Of a stretch of 64,000 nucleotides of DNA, positions 34,455-47,260 are shown one piece after another. The position numbers and the translations under genes were made by a program. The stretch comes from Hesseltinella vesiculosa (Eukaryota > Mucoromycota > Mucoromycetes > Mucorales > Cunninghamellaceae), in assembly GCA_002104935.1 (NCBI GenBank), contig MCGT01000006.1, positions 124,001-188,000 on the forward strand, in the 5' to 3' direction. The notes under the pieces are model-generated. The model saw nothing but the letters and a program-made list of their open reading frames with translations. It did no database searches and was not told the DNA's origin. Within the stretch, counting starts at the first letter, position 1; each line of letters starts with the position of its first letter.

Positions 34455-35526
34455 TAATTTATTTATGTAATTTTATGTTAAGTTTTCTTGATCTTTTGTA
34501 ATAAAAGGTCAACACTGCAACTGGATTTGTCTCCAGGAAAAAAAAAAAATGCTGCGCCTCATCACACCAAGAAGTCTGGCTAGGGTATTTTATTTTCATT
34601 TCCCCAATGTCCGTTTCACATATGTATGCTGACAAATTTTTCGAGGATTGGCAAGGATGACAATATGAGGCACTTGACTGCAACTGTCTGGATGTTTACG
34701 TTTTTATTAATGTCCTCGTTTTTATTATTTTTTTTTCATGAGTGGACAACTCTTAAGTGTTCCAGAAATTAAAAATATGAATCGGGCTGTGGGCACAAGC
34801 GTAATCCATTCAGGGGCAATGGTTAATGGTCAACAGTGATGCCAGCGGTGTTTTAAGCTTAGGATATTAAATGAAAAGGTATTCAGCTGTCAAACGGGAA
34901 TGACGGTCTTTGAAGAAAAAAAAAGGTGTCGTCCAAGATTTATTAACGTCACACTAGCTTTTAGTGTGACATGCAGTATCAGCACACAACAGTTAGAATG
35001 ACAACAAGGGTCATGAAAGAGGAGTAGCGGTGAAGATCATGAAGCTATGCCCAGATTGGTGTAATGCCTACAGCGCTCTTTCATTTACTCGTTATGCAAT
35101 TCAAAATTAAGGTTTGACTTGTGACATGAATAGGGCTTTGACATGCTCACCAGCACTTTCCTAAATTAAAAATAGTGAGAGCTGATTATTTTACGTCGGT
35201 GAAGAAATGGTCCAAAGCAGTAGCCATGAGCAACTGAAAAAAAAAAAAAAGGAAGACGTCTTTCTCCCATTTCGAATGCCCCTGTGGGAGGGGGTGGAGG
35301 GTACCATGGTCGAATAAAAAATGATCACAAAGTTGGCGTTATTGAAAAAACTAAACCGGGAACGTCGGATTAGGCAATGCTTTTGATTGGTCAAGATTCG
35401 GCGCTAATGCGCCAGCCATGAACAAAGAAAATGATTGTCCCATGCATGCTCCCTTTTTTTCTCTTCTATTTTTTTTTTTGTCGTGGGTGGCTCACACAAT
35501 ACCATTTCTTGCATACCTTTTATTTG
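34455..35526. other. Intergenic region with a small hairpin
   Basis: 1.07 kb between the first OPT gene and the GT15 gene. The OPT polyadenylation region is AATAAAAG at 34500. A perfect 9-bp stem GTCACACTA/TAGTGTGAC (34948-34956 and 34962-34970) with a 5-nt loop is present. No gene was recognised. Confidence 0.5.
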
Positions 35527-36938
35527 ATGTCACGCTTTACATTAGAGCTGGGGTTCATCAAACCACAATATAGGCTATGGGCTCTTATTGCCACGACCGT
35601 GTCCTTGCTGCTACTGACTATGCATTCCTTTTCGCCCATGAAGATGTCACCACCACCGTATGCCAAGACCCCAAGCGTATACGATCCTGTCCGAGCCTGC
35701 TTTGTCATTCTGGTACGAAACAGTGAACTTGAAGGCATCCGAAGCACGATTTTACAAATCGAACAGACATTCAACAGCAAATTCCATTACCCTTATGTGT
35801 TTTTGAATGACGACTATTTTACAGACGAATTTATCGAACGTACCAAAATCCTCACCACTTCACCTGTGAGCTACGGCAAGCTGGACTCGCAAATGTGGGG
35901 CTACCCATCCTTTATTAACACCACTTATGCTGCTGAGCAACGTGAAGACATGGCCTCCAAAGGTGTTCCTTATGGCTCCAGTGAATCTTATCGACACATG
36001 TGCAGGTAATTCCTTGCAAAAGGCAGAGCGCATCCATACCAGGCGAAACCGGTTACATATGAACTGAAACTTTTTTTTTTTTTTCGACAGATTCCAAAGT
36101 GGTTTCTTTTTTCGACATCGACTTTTGGATGATTATGATTATTACTGGCGGCTGGAACCCGATGTTGGTTTTCATTGCGATATTGACTATGATGTATTCA
36201 GATTTATGCGTGATAATGACAAAAAATATGGTAAGGACAGGGGGGATAGAGATGAGGTACATGACGAAGACTGGGCTAATTCCCTCTCCAGGTTTCACGA
36301 TGACGTTTACCGAATACATGGACACCGTTCCTACGCTTTGGAACACTGTCAAAGAGTTCAAGTCTAGGTATCCGGAAGTTGTAAAGAATTGGCCATCAAA
36401 AAAGGATTCCCTCGAGCAATTTGTCACCAGCGACGACGGCGAAACCTACAACTCTTGCCACTTTTGGTCCAACTTTGAAATCGCAGCCTTGGACTTGTGG
36501 CGATCTAACGATTACCTGAAGCTGTTTAATTACTTGGATCGGTCAGGTGGCTTTTTCTATGAAAGGTAATGGAGAGTCCCATGTTCACTCCATCCAATGG
36601 TGGCTGACCTTGCTGGTTTTTTATTATTTTTTTATTTCGCTCAATCACGCACGATAGATGGGGTGATGCACCTGTCCATTCGATTGCTGCTGCCATGATG
36701 CTTCGGAAAGACCAATTCCACTTCTTCAATGACATTGGCTATACACATACTGGCTACACTCATTGCCCTGTCGACCCGTCCTTCCGCGACAAATGCAACT
36801 GCAACCCTGAAACAAATTTTGGTAAATTGAGATTTTGCGGAAGGGGAAAAAAATGCCGAGGGCTCACATCCTATTTTTGTAGATTATGACCCTGGCCTCA
36901 GCTGCTATCCTGTTTATAAAAGAGTTATTCAATCTTAA
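35527..36938 (+). CDS. GT15 alpha-1,2-mannosyltransferase (Kre2/Mnt1/Ktr type)
   Basis: Golgi type II membrane enzyme that transfers mannose from GDP-mannose to O- or N-linked glycans. Five exons give roughly 400 residues. The N-terminus has a short cytosolic tail and a signal anchor LWALIATTVSLLLLTM. The stem is followed by ACFVILVRNSELEGIRSTIL and YPYVFLNDDYFTDEF, then MWGYPSFINTTYA. The catalytic region has YYWRLEPDVGFHCDIDYDVF (metal-binding Glu-Pro-Asp), TEYMDTVPTLW, YNSCHFWSNFEIAALDLWRS (nucleophile region), [20 protein letters not shown] and the C-terminal HCPVDP.. Cys cluster. Fungal-specific family. It sits between two convergent OPT transporters. Confidence 0.95.
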
Positions 36939-37578
36939 CGGGCTCTTTTCTTGTTTATACATCCCAACGCATTTGATCTTCCTCGTCCACTTTTTTAGAA
37001 TAAAAACCCATTGTGAATGACAAAGTCTTGGCGTGCGGAGCCCTGTGAAACCTTCTGGGGTTAAATTTTCTGCTAAAAATCATGCGGAAAGCAGAAACGT
37101 GTTACACCACAGCTCGCTATCAGGAACAATCGGAAGAACGTTTGTAAAAACAGCCGTTGTGCCAGCTGATATTTCATTTACTTTCTATCAATGGTGCATG
37201 CTGCCTATATTAAATTTAAGCACCTGCTGAAGTCCTGGTTTGCACTGAAGGTCTGGTGAGGTCCTCATAGCGTCACTTCTTGAATCATACTTTTTTACTT
37301 GAAACAAAGCGACGCCAGAGCAAGTTGACCAAACGCTCGAGCTTTGATTGTTACCGTAATCATCGCTATTGCGACCATTGCGTCTACTTTGCTTTTTTTT
37401 TTTTTTTTGGCCTTGCAACTAAAAGATCACAATTTGAATGCTAATCTGACGGCTGAGAAACCATCAAGCATTGTGAATATTGGAAATATATTTTATTCGA
37501 GTTAAAAAAAAAAAAAAGGAAAATACTGTAGCAAAATAGTACATCATCATCGACTGAGCGTAACTAGCCGTGAGGTGA
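36939..37578. other. Convergent 3' region, no gene seen
   Basis: 640 bp between the stops of the GT15 gene and the second OPT gene. A T17 and an A14 tract are present; there is no supported frame or repeat. Confidence 0.5.
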
Positions 37579-40342
37579 TCAGCTGCTAGTAGGGCAGTTC
37601 AAGCAGCAGTGATCAATGTAAGGAGCATCTGTAGGGAAAGATTAGATGAGTTGGGACACAGGCGTTACGGAATCATACAAATGATGAAGGCACTTACCAA
37701 TGCGATTACCCCACCAGGTAGGGAAGCTGTAGACAATGCCATTGCCACCGCCATTCACGGCAAACGCAAGGAAAAACACCATGAGAGAGGTACCAGAGTC
37801 CAAGGCGGCTGAGGTGAGGTAATTATACTTGATATACCAGTTGGGGTAGCGACGCTTGACGAACCATTGGCTGACGATAATGAGAATGAAGGAGCAAGTG
37901 ATCCAGCTGGAGGAGGTGCCAGGCAGGATGGCAAGACCGATGGCAATCATGGGAATGTTGATGTGGCGGAAGAATGCGACATTGGGGTAGAGTCGGTGGA
38001 GTATGTAGCCAGGCAAGGGCAAGAAGAAACCGATAATAAATGCCCACAAGACAATAGGGTATTCAGTGGAGGGGCCAAACATGCGCAAGGGACCTAGTGT
38101 AGGACGAAACAGAGTCAGGATAAAATGAGAACGTGTGCCAGAATTTACCGATGCCACCCCAGGAGATGGCAGCTGAGTTGATGGTTTGGATCCCAGCCCC
38201 AGACCATACGTTGTTGCCACCGTTTGGATCCAACAGGATGTCGCGTTTGCTAGATAAGATCGAGACGTTGACGATGTAGTTGAATACACTGCCAAGGAGG
38301 GTTCCCCACATTTGATAGAAAAAGGTCCATCTGGGAGGCACCTTCATGTAGTGACCCACTTTCAGGTCATTGCCCATGTTGCCAGCTTGTGAGAGGGTAT
38401 TGTAGCCAAGTGTCTTGAAGTACATGTCGGCAACTTTTTTCAAAAAAAAAAAAAAAAAAAAAAGGTGTGAGCTGACAAATGAAATATATCAACACGCATG
38501 AATAGATATTACCAGGATAGCCAGGCTTGATAAAACCGTAAATCATTTCAGCCACAACGTTCCTTTTTTTTTTTTTTTTTTGGTAGAACACAAGATGAGT
38601 CAACATTTTGTTGCCTATCAGTTCAACCACACTTACAAGCCAAAACCTTGGCCAGTGACAGCTTGGATCATGTTCATTGGGAGGGAAAGCACCGTCGAGA
38701 GGAGGACAGCGAAAATCACACCCCAGGCAGGAAGCTGGCTACTGTTGGCGTAGGCTAAGCCAATGTTGACAGCCAGACCAACGATGTAAATGATGTAATA
38801 CCACCAGTTCGGGACCTAAATACAGAGATAGGGTAAGGAAAGGCGGTGAGCGGAGTTTTTTTCATCGAGAGCTTCCGAGCACGTACTTCTGGGTAGGCTT
38901 GCATCAATTGATTGTGAATGTCCGTGGCATTTTTTCCACCCTTTCCCATGTTGCGAAGATTGAACCAAATCTGCTTGCCGTAGAAGAGGAAGATGTGGGA
39001 GATCGAGGCAGTGACACCCATGTTGATGATGACATAGCTGAAAGCCAGCAAGGCAGAGTATTTTGGATCCCCGATTTCATCTACGACGGTGAAGTTGACG
39101 ACGTTGTTCTCGGTCAGGATCTCGGATTGTGGGTAGATGAAGGAAGTGCCGTCGGTTTTGTTGATAGCCCAGATAGCGTTGGAGAGGAAGGGGTAGTTTT
39201 GAGCGTTCCAGACGTTGGTATAGTAAAGAAGGGGAGCAATGAGCCAGAGCAGAACGATACCAAAGTAAATATTCATTTGCACCCATAATGGCAAAACCAA
39301 TGGCCTATGCAAAAACGAAACATCAGTTTGGATAAGTTGGGATGTTGAATGGAGGGAGAGAAGCATACGTCAAATAGGAGAGGAGGTTCCAATCCAAAGA
39401 GATGGACAAGATGCCAAGGCCTTCGTTGACGCCGCTACCGCCAAAGAGCCGCTGGAACCATAGCGAGTCGTCTCTGGCCAAACAAAATACAGAGAAGGCG
39501 CCAAGCATTGGGAACATGTACTGAGGAATAATTTCATACACAAAGATAGCACCAAACACCATAAAGAAATAGCGGGTGCGTTGCTGGGTGTGTTTTTTAT
39601 CGTCGTGCACAAGAGACTTGATCATGGTCACGATGGGGAGAGTCTGGGGCCTGAAAAAAAAAAGAGCAGAAAAAAAAAAACGAAACATTAGCCTGGGGGC
39701 GAGGAACCACCATTTTACCTACCAGATCATGTTTTGAGGGAAAACCAAGAAACTGCGAAGTTGGCCGGCAATACCATAGCCGATCATTTGGGTGGCAAGA
39801 ATCAAAAAGAAGGCACCAGCTTCGGAGGGCTGGGCGTTGTAGTAGAGATTTTGGGCAGAGATGATGTTGGTGGCGTAGGCAGAGATGTTGGCTGAGTTGA
39901 CGCAGACGTAGATACAAGCGAATTCTTTGCTGTTGAGTGGGAAGGGGTTGAGCCAGCCGCCCGTAGGGATAAATTTCGACCAAAGGGTTGAGAATACATA
40001 GGCAAACATCAAGACAAAGGTGTTGGATAGCGGAGTCGGCACAGGTTTGAAGTTCATGATCTGGGCAACCGAGGCGCTCATGGCGGCCATCACTGTGGCC
40101 ACAATCATGGCTCTCACTGTGAAGCATTTCAGAGTGGTGTCGTCTGTGAGCCCGACGATCTTGTTTACGTTGACGATATCAAGGTCTTCCTCGACCAAGT
40201 CCTCGACAACATTGATATCTTCATTGCCATCACAGCCTTCATCCACGGCTTGCTGATCGGCAGCTTTTTCGCTGTCACTTGAATGATATTCGTCTCTGTC
40301 TTCCAGGTGACATTGATCTTTAACCAGCTCTTTTTCTGTCAT
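37579..40342 (-). CDS. OPT-family oligopeptide transporter, copy 2
   Basis: Paralogue of the gene at 31.8 kb with the same architecture: an acidic N-terminus (MTEKELVKDQCHLEDRDEYH), NKIVGLTDDTTLKCFTVRAM, GGWLNPFPLNSKEFACIYVC, QYMFPMLGAFSVFC, NMGNDLKVGHYMKVPPRW, and VKRRYPNWYIKYNYLTSAA, ending HCCLNCPTSS. Similarity to copy 1 is high through the membrane part (roughly three quarters identical by eye) and low in the first 60 residues. Several intron positions are shared (after NMIW, before VPNWWYY, after GFGL, after WGGIG). This copy has an extra intron inside KPGYP/VADMYFK that copy 1 lacks. Probably an inverted segmental duplication with divergent N-terminal regulation. Confidence 0.95.
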
Positions 40343-41467
40343 CCCACAAGCAAAAAAAAAAAGGAAAAAAAAAGACCGAGGGGAAAAAAAAGCAAGAAAA
40401 ACTAAAGGAGGCAGGAAAAAAGGAGAGAAACAAAACACTAGGCGTTTTACGTCCTATTTAACTGGTTATTTTTTTTTTGAAGCAGAAGATTTAAAGAGAA
40501 AGAAAGCAACAGCTGTCATTTTTCTCTGGGAAAGGAATATTTTTCCAAAAAAGACAGCTTTTTTTGCTATGAGCATTTTTGAATGATGGATCGATTGAAA
40601 TTTACCAAATCAGGTCATTCGTTTTTCACATTGGTCGCCTTCTTCTTCAGCGCATTCTTACACTAATGAGGCATTCCCTGTGATGGCTAAAGCAGCAGGA
40701 GAAATTCAATGCCCGGTGACAGTAAAAGGAGTTTTTCCCCAAGAAGGCACACTTCTTTTTACCTGATCCATCCAAGTCGGCTACCCTTCTGCAGCATGTT
40801 TAATTCGTGACACTCGAAAACTCCATGGCCCTTCCACGCGAGCCAGGCTCGGGTCGATTCCGCCAATGAGAGCTTATTTTTAGGTTTGAAATGATGTCAA
40901 CGAGAGCCAGCAGTTGCATTGGGTGTGTAACAAGATGAGCCAAACGCTACCCGTATTGGTTGAATAAGTGGTGTTCTTGGTCAATACCCACTGACAGCTT
41001 CATTAGAAGACGCAGTTGCCCAGACGCCCACTTTTTCCGCCGGCATTCAGCCACTTTTTTTTTTTTTTTTTTTTTTTTTCCTTGAAACCAGGCGGTTGGC
41101 TAGGACAAAAGGGGAGATGTTTGGCTGTACAGGATTCTAACTTGTGGCCGTGGAAACATCTCGGCATGATATGATTGTATGCTTTGGGAGGATGAAGCTG
41201 GTCCAGGACTTCCCCAAATTTCAACATGAAAAGCCATCACTCTATTTTTGATCCCAGCTAGTTGGAAAAAGCCATTTTTTTTTTCACTCTTTCCACCAAC
41301 GCCTTCATTTTTTTTTCACACTTTTTCTTTTTATCACTGTTCCATCGCCATTGCCTGATTCAGCTTCCTTTCACTGCCTCTCTTTCTCTCTCATTTGCCG
41401 TGTTTATTTTTGTACAGAGACGGCAGCGGATATAGATCGACAATCAGCAACTTTTTATTCGAAACCA
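40343..41467. promoter_or_regulatory. Divergent region between OPT copy 2 and poly(A) polymerase
   Basis: 1.1 kb between two start codons pointing apart. It contains a purine-rich leader by the transporter (40350-40435), a T23 tract (41056-41079) and a pyrimidine-rich stretch before the polymerase start (41270-41420). No gene was recognised. Confidence 0.45.
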
Positions 41468-43608
41468 ATGAGCGAAGTCAAGCAGCAATGGGGTGTGTCT
41501 GAACCAATCTCGCTCGCTTATCCAACCCCTCTTGAAGTCAAGCAAACGGAACAGCTTGTGAAAACACTTCATGATTGCGGATTATTTGAATCTGACTGCG
41601 ATGCAAAGAAAAGGTACATTCAGGATGACATTACTTGCCACAAGGTCCTGAACTTGTTTTCATTCTTAGAGTCAATGTACTATCCAAATTGGAAAAACTG
41701 ACGAAAGACTTTGTATACCGAGTTGGTCGAAAAAAAGGTCTTTCTGAAACTGTTGCCAGGCAGGCGGGTGGGCGGATATATACCTTTGGCAGTTACAAGC
41801 TGGGTGTCCATAATTCTGGTAACACGAAATCAATGCAAAACCAAAAACCTTAACTCATCGCTTCCCCTTTCTTACATGGGCAGGTGCCGACATTGATACG
41901 TTATGCGTCTTCCCAAGGCACGTGGAGCGCGATGATTTTTTTACCTTGATGCGGGACATGCTGCAGGAACACCCTGAAGTCACCAACCTCACCGTAAGTG
42001 ATGACTTATCACCTGGATTCTGGATCTCTTACTTCCCTCTGGCATTTTCATTAGGCTGTGGCAGATGCCTACGTCCCTGTGATGAGGTTTCAATGTTCGG
42101 ATATACCTGTAAGTTTGCACCGGCAAATGGGCCAAATGGCGTGCTCATTGGCGCTTTCTTTCTTTTTGCCCCATGCTCTGTAGATTGACTTTGTTTGTGC
42201 TCGCTTGGACATGGATGTGATCCGGGACGACTTGGACCTCTCTGACAACCGAATACTGACAGGTATGGACGAACGATGTGTGCGCAGTATCAATGGGTGT
42301 CGGGTGACCGACGAGATCCTGCGATTGGTGCCTAGCGTCGATACCTTTCGGATAGCTCTGCGAACGATCAAACTCTGGGCAGACCGCCGAGGCATCTATT
42401 CCAACATGATGGGCTTCCTTGGAGGTGTAGCCTGGGCTATGTTGGTGGCGCGGATCTGCCAGTACTACCCACACGCAAGTGCATCGACGATTGTGCGACG
42501 GTTTTTTCGTATCTTTTACCAATGGCAATGGCCCAACCCGGTTCTGCTCAAACCTATTGAAGAGGGCCCTCTCGAGGTGCGAGTCTGGAACCCCAAGTTA
42601 TACCCTGCCGACAAGTGCCATCGCATGCCCATCATCACCCCCGTCTACCCTTCCATGTGCGCTACTCACAATGTCACCGACTCGACACGTACGATCCTGA
42701 TTGCCGAATTCAAGCGCGGAGCTGAGTTAGTGGAAACTGCCATCATCGAAGAACATAGTGACTGGGATGCGCTGTTTGACCAAAACCACTTCTTCCAAGA
42801 CTATCGTCAATATCTGCAAATCATCACCGGCTCACCTGATTCAGAATCCCTTCGACTCTGGTAATGGTAGTATTGTAAATGTGTATAGCTTTCATTCACA
42901 CGCTTCTTTCTACTTTGGATAGGCAAGGATGGGTGGAATCCAAAGTGCGTCAGTTGGTGATCAAGCTTGAGCTCACGGACTCGGTTAGCCTAGCTCACCC
43001 ATATATCCAAGGTACCCACAAGGTCCACTATGTCCAGAATGATAAGGAACAACGAGACGTTCAGCACGGTGCTACCTTACCTCAGCGGTCGTTTTTGACT
43101 AGCGATGCACCTTCTTTAGAATCGCTCAGCAAGGACTATAGCGACGGCCTGACACCTTACTACACCAGCTATTTTTACATTGGCCTTGTCACCCGGTCGG
43201 TTCGGCCCCGTTCGCCAAAGGCAGACACCCGCCCTTCCTCAGAGCTTACATGGCCCACCCGAGATTTCTTGCAACTAGTCACTTCCTGGGACAGCTATGA
43301 ACTTAATATGTCTATTGCCATCCGTAACCTCAAAGGTCCTTTGCTTACTGTGGATCCGCAGCCGGTGTCTCCTGACAAGCGATTGAAACGGTCCCAGACA
43401 AAGGTAAAAAAACACCCTCTTTTGCGGTGTGTGATGACGCTGACCGCTCTCGTCATTTTATCTCTAGGACAAAGCAAATGGACAGATTCTTGCCTCCAAA
43501 ATCGAGAATCCCAAAAAGAAGTTTCGATGGGACGGCAACAGCCCTACCCCGCCTGGCCATACCACTTCTTCTTCCGCTGAATCTAATCATGACCCTGTCT
43601 CTGTCTAA
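41468..43608 (+). CDS. PAP1: Nuclear poly(A) polymerase
   Basis: Adds poly(A) to cleaved pre-mRNAs in the nucleus. The protein starts MSEVKQQWGVSEPISLAYPT, like yeast Pap1. The nucleotidyltransferase domain has FGSYKLGVHNSGADIDTLCV (the GADID catalytic pair, split by an intron after NSG) and the third Asp in SDIPIDFVCARLD. The central domain shows SINGCRVTDEIL, RIALRTIKLWADRRGIYSNM and GFLGGVAWAMLVARICQYYP. The RNA-binding domain follows (RLWQGWVESKVRQLVIKLE; TSYFYIGL). A short Ser/Pro-rich tail with basic patches (KRLKRSQTK; PKKKFRW) probably contains the nuclear signal. About eight exons and 600 residues. The start was chosen as the ATG that matches the family N-terminus; the frame is open further upstream. 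Confidence 0.96.
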
Positions 43609-44868
43609 ACCAAGGCTGTTTAAAATTCATTTTCATGTGCAACATTTTTTTTTTTGTTAATCTCATTGTACGGTATCTATTTTTTTTTTTTTAAAGAAAC
43701 TCCCCCTGCTCGACATATGTTGAACTGTAAATAAAACGATTCTGCATTAATTTTGCTGTATTCCCACCTTGTTGGCCAACCCGCCAAAAAATAGAACACC
43801 AACGTCATCCGACCTCCGCCTTGGTTATCCCAAAGTCGCCTGCGACTTGGACATAGTAGGAGACTCCAAGATGTACCAAATTTGGCACAAAACGTGAAGT
43901 GATGGTTAGCAAAAGCGGGGTGCTCTTGGAAAAGTTGGCCTAGAAATTGGCCTACTTCCACAGCTGCAACCTTCTGGCAAAGTGGCTGGATAGCCTTCTT
44001 ATCTCGAGATCGTTTTAGCTTAACACCACGTAAAATACAGCGCTACGCTTGTCACTAGCATTGCAACTGCTCAAATGCTAGCAGTGTGACAGATCTGAAG
44101 TGAAATGGTGTATTTTTTTTTTTTTTTTTGATGTGGCAGACAATTTCATTCAGATCAAACAAAGGGGTTTTCTTTGCTTTTTTATAAAAATAAAAATGAT
44201 AGAATGGATCTTACAGCTAATGAATCAATGGGAAATTTGGTGTGCGAGAACGTTTTGATGAGTGGTATCGATTCTGAAAAAATCATGTTGAATGGTGACG
44301 ACCTCCCACTCAAATTGCAGTTGTATACGTTTTTAGGCCACTTTTTCTCCAGCCAAAAAACCGGCGAAAATGGGCAAAATTGAATAAAAAAGCAATGCTG
44401 GCTTTCCCAAATATATCTACTTGCGAAAAAAAAAAATGTATTGCACGTGTGCCATTGAGACAGCTGTTGATGTCGATTAGAGATCAGGACATGAACTTGA
44501 GATGAGTGGTTTTGAAAATGGTCAAGCAAAAGTCAAATTGAGTGAGCTAGGCTCATATGCAAAAAGAAAGCTTAGAGAGACGAGTTGAAACCAATAAAAT
44601 GAATTCACATAACAAAGGCTGGGCATGGTCGTCAAAATCGTGTCCTATACGGATCCGTCCCGATTGACCTCCACCACAGCGTCTTTCACAGAGGACGGTT
44701 AAACGCGAATCTCTTGGTATGCCTGCTACTAAACCAAAGGCTGGCCAATGGTCACGAAGTTCTGCACGGCGGGCGGAGGTAGACAGTTTTCACTGTCCTC
44801 TTTTTTTTGATACGGGACCCCTCCGTCGTTTTTTTTTTTTTTTTTTTTTTCATTTCTTATTTTCTGAA
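43609..44868. other. Gap without a supported gene
   Basis: 1.26 kb. An imperfect hairpin lies at 44051-44090 (GTCAC-TAGCATT paired with AATGCTA..GTGAC, with a 5-nt bulge). Small frames at 44174-44383 on + and 44182-44529 on - are unconvincing. The last 40 bp is a T22 tract immediately before the next start codon. Confidence 0.5.
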
Positions 44869-46567
44869 ATGACATCGTTACAGCAGTTACTAGATGGGGT
44901 TTCCCCAGAACTACATTCCCATAAAGGTAAACATAGCGTTAACAGTGGACTGCTGATGACTGTATCATTAACAAGATCACGGCTTATTCTGTTATTTGCA
45001 CAGTCCTTGAACTGATCAAATCTAGTGACATCAGCAGCAATCCATCACTCTTTTATCATGCTATTCAATACCTACGAATCAAGGCCATCAAAGTAAGCTT
45101 CCAAGCATCCTATTTAAACATATTCTACGAAAGACAAATGCTAACATTGCGTTCTATATTTTTTTTCTAACAAATAAGGGTGATGTCGATGCCAAGTTGA
45201 AGTTGAGCACGCTCTTGGATGGCGACTCTATTCCAATCAACGGCCTGCTTTGGCAACCGATAGTAGATCATCGTGAGGCCGACCTATGGTCAAAAACTGT
45301 GTTTGATCGACGCCTGGCCACTGCCATTGCACCCTGCCTTGCACTTGTGGAGGCGGACGTGCTCCTCTCGCAAACAACACCGTTCCGCCTCATGGACAAG
45401 GTGCTTACCTTTGCCGACCAATCCACCCCACCTTCTCCCGAGGGTGAGCTCACTTCTGACAGCAAGCAACTAGCAACGGTGGCCAACATGGCGTACTTGG
45501 TGGGGCTGTTATCACTCAAAGGCATTGCACTGCCCAAGGACACGGATCAGGCAATCCGCTATTTCAACAAGGCCAGCAGCCTTGATCATGACGAAGCAAC
45601 CTACCAGCTGGCGGTAATGATGGATGATGCTTACAACTACCCGGACATGTACGACCACCAACGCAGTGTCACTTTGTTTGAGCAGCTTGTCTCTCGGCGA
45701 GGCAAACGACGAAGCAGCAATCACATGCCTGCACCACCCAATGCCAATCACCAACTCGAGGCCCGAGCTGCTGTCAGGCTGGCACGTGCCTACTTTGAAG
45801 GTGATCAACAAGGTGATCACCGCGATATGGACAAGGCTTACCGCTATGCCCGCAAAGTTGCTGAGCACAGTGGCGAAAAGTACTGCCAGTATATCGTTGG
45901 GGACATTCTTTTGCAGAAGAACGATGTGCACCAAGCCGTGTTTTGGTTAACGCAAGCCGGTCAACAAGGCTTCCCTCTGGCCATCGAGACTCTTGCTCGT
46001 GTGCATTTTGAAGGTGTGCCTCCTGAATTCAAAAAAGATCATGCTGCTGCTCATGAATGGTGTATCAAGGGGGATGAAATTTGGCCCTCAGGTATCGGTT
46101 ATTGTCAAACAGTTCTTGGTGATTGCTATCGGCAAGGCCTCGGTGTTCCCAAGGATCAACTCAAATCCTTTGAATATTACCAAAAGGCTGCAAGTCAGCA
46201 AGATTCTCCTCAAAATTATGCGCTCTTCCAACTTGCAGAAATGTGAGTTCTCCCCCCCCCCCCCCAAAAAAAAAAAAGAACTGGAAGCGTGGGAGAAAAA
46301 AATTCAACCGGTTCTGGCTAATTCGTTTTAATTCTCTTGTGGGCTAGGTTTTACCATGGTGACGACAATTGGATTCAAAATATACCCGTAGCCAAGGACT
46401 ATTATCAAGCAGCAGCCAAAGGCCAGTATGAGCCCGCCAAGCAGCGACTGCAGCAAATCGAGCAAGATGAGCGGCAACAACTTGAATTAGAAAGGATGCC
46501 TAAAAAACAAGCTAAGCCGTGGAGCCTGATGTCATTGTTCATTGGTCGACGCCGAGTCCATGCCTGA
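44869..46567 (+). CDS. Sel1-like repeat protein
   Basis: Cytosolic-looking protein of about 478 residues in four exons, made mostly of Sel1-type (TPR-like) repeats: YLVGLLSLKGIALPKDTDQA, IRYFNKASSLDHDEATYQLA, ARAYFEGDQQGDHRDMDKAY and GDCYRQGLGVPKDQLKSFEY are successive A/B helix units with the GxxxLxxA spacing. The N-terminal ~90 residues (MTSLQQLLDGVSPELHSHK..) form a different helical part. There is no signal peptide and no C-terminal CaaX, so it is probably neither an ER Hrd3/Sel1 protein nor a prenylated chitin-synthase activator of the Skt5 type. Partner unknown. The last intron contains a C13 run followed by A11. Confidence 0.85.
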
Positions 46568-47260
46568 ACCCGTGAATTTTTTATCCTTCCAGCTCACACG
46601 CATCTTCAATATTCACCATTTAGACCTGATACCTTTTTATAATAGCCTCGTTTTTTGTACCTCAATCCCCCCCCCTTTATTTATATTGTATTTCTACTTG
46701 ATAAAGAACCTTTTCCTTTCCTTCTTTCCTTCCATGGAGGATCAAGGTTTGCTGGGAAGAAGTGCTTTGCAGGCTGATAAATCATTTGTGATGATTAATT
46801 CAAGCTTTGAATCTATTTCTGGGTCTCCGTTGACTGCGGTTGCGGGACAGGACTATCCAGCCAACAACAGCAACCCATGGTCAGTGTTGTACCAGCGCTC
46901 CAAATTGCGCAAGATGGTGTAACCATGTGGCCCTAAGCTTCTAGGCAGTGAAGAAATGACGTGTTTAAATGGATGACGATGGGTTGCTTAACTGGGCATT
47001 GCAGAAATTTTTGCCTTTTGCAAAGATTGGATAGGTGTGGCAAAAGTAAACAGTAAAAGAACACAGGCTCCATGCCTTTTTTCCTTGGGGGGAGAAGCGG
47101 AGCGCTTCGGTGAAACCATAAATACAGATTCATGCGCGCCTCTTTTTTTTGTTTTTTTTTTTTCTTGTTTTTCTCTTTGCTTAAGACTCCTTTCGATCTC
47201 GCCTTTATTGCTTTTTTGAATCAACTCTATTGAACTCCACACGTTTACAACTCCATTATC
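46568..47260. other. Intergenic region upstream of Egt1
   Basis: 693 bp. A 62-codon ATG frame lies inside (46734-46922, separate entry). The remainder includes a C8 run at 46667 and a T-rich block (47140-47165) likely belonging to the Egt1 promoter or leader. Confidence 0.45.
46734..46922 (+). CDS. Small ATG frame, 62 codons, unrecognised
   Basis: Reads MEDQGLLGRSALQADKSFVM and ends SVLYQRSKLRKMV. Composition is balanced rather than low-complexity, unlike most small frames here. No family, splice sites or context support it; it could also be part of the 3' UTR of the Sel1-repeat gene. Confidence 0.2.
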   Translation: MEDQGLLGRSALQADKSFVMINSSFESISGSPLTAVAGQDYPANNSNPWSVLYQRSKLRKMV

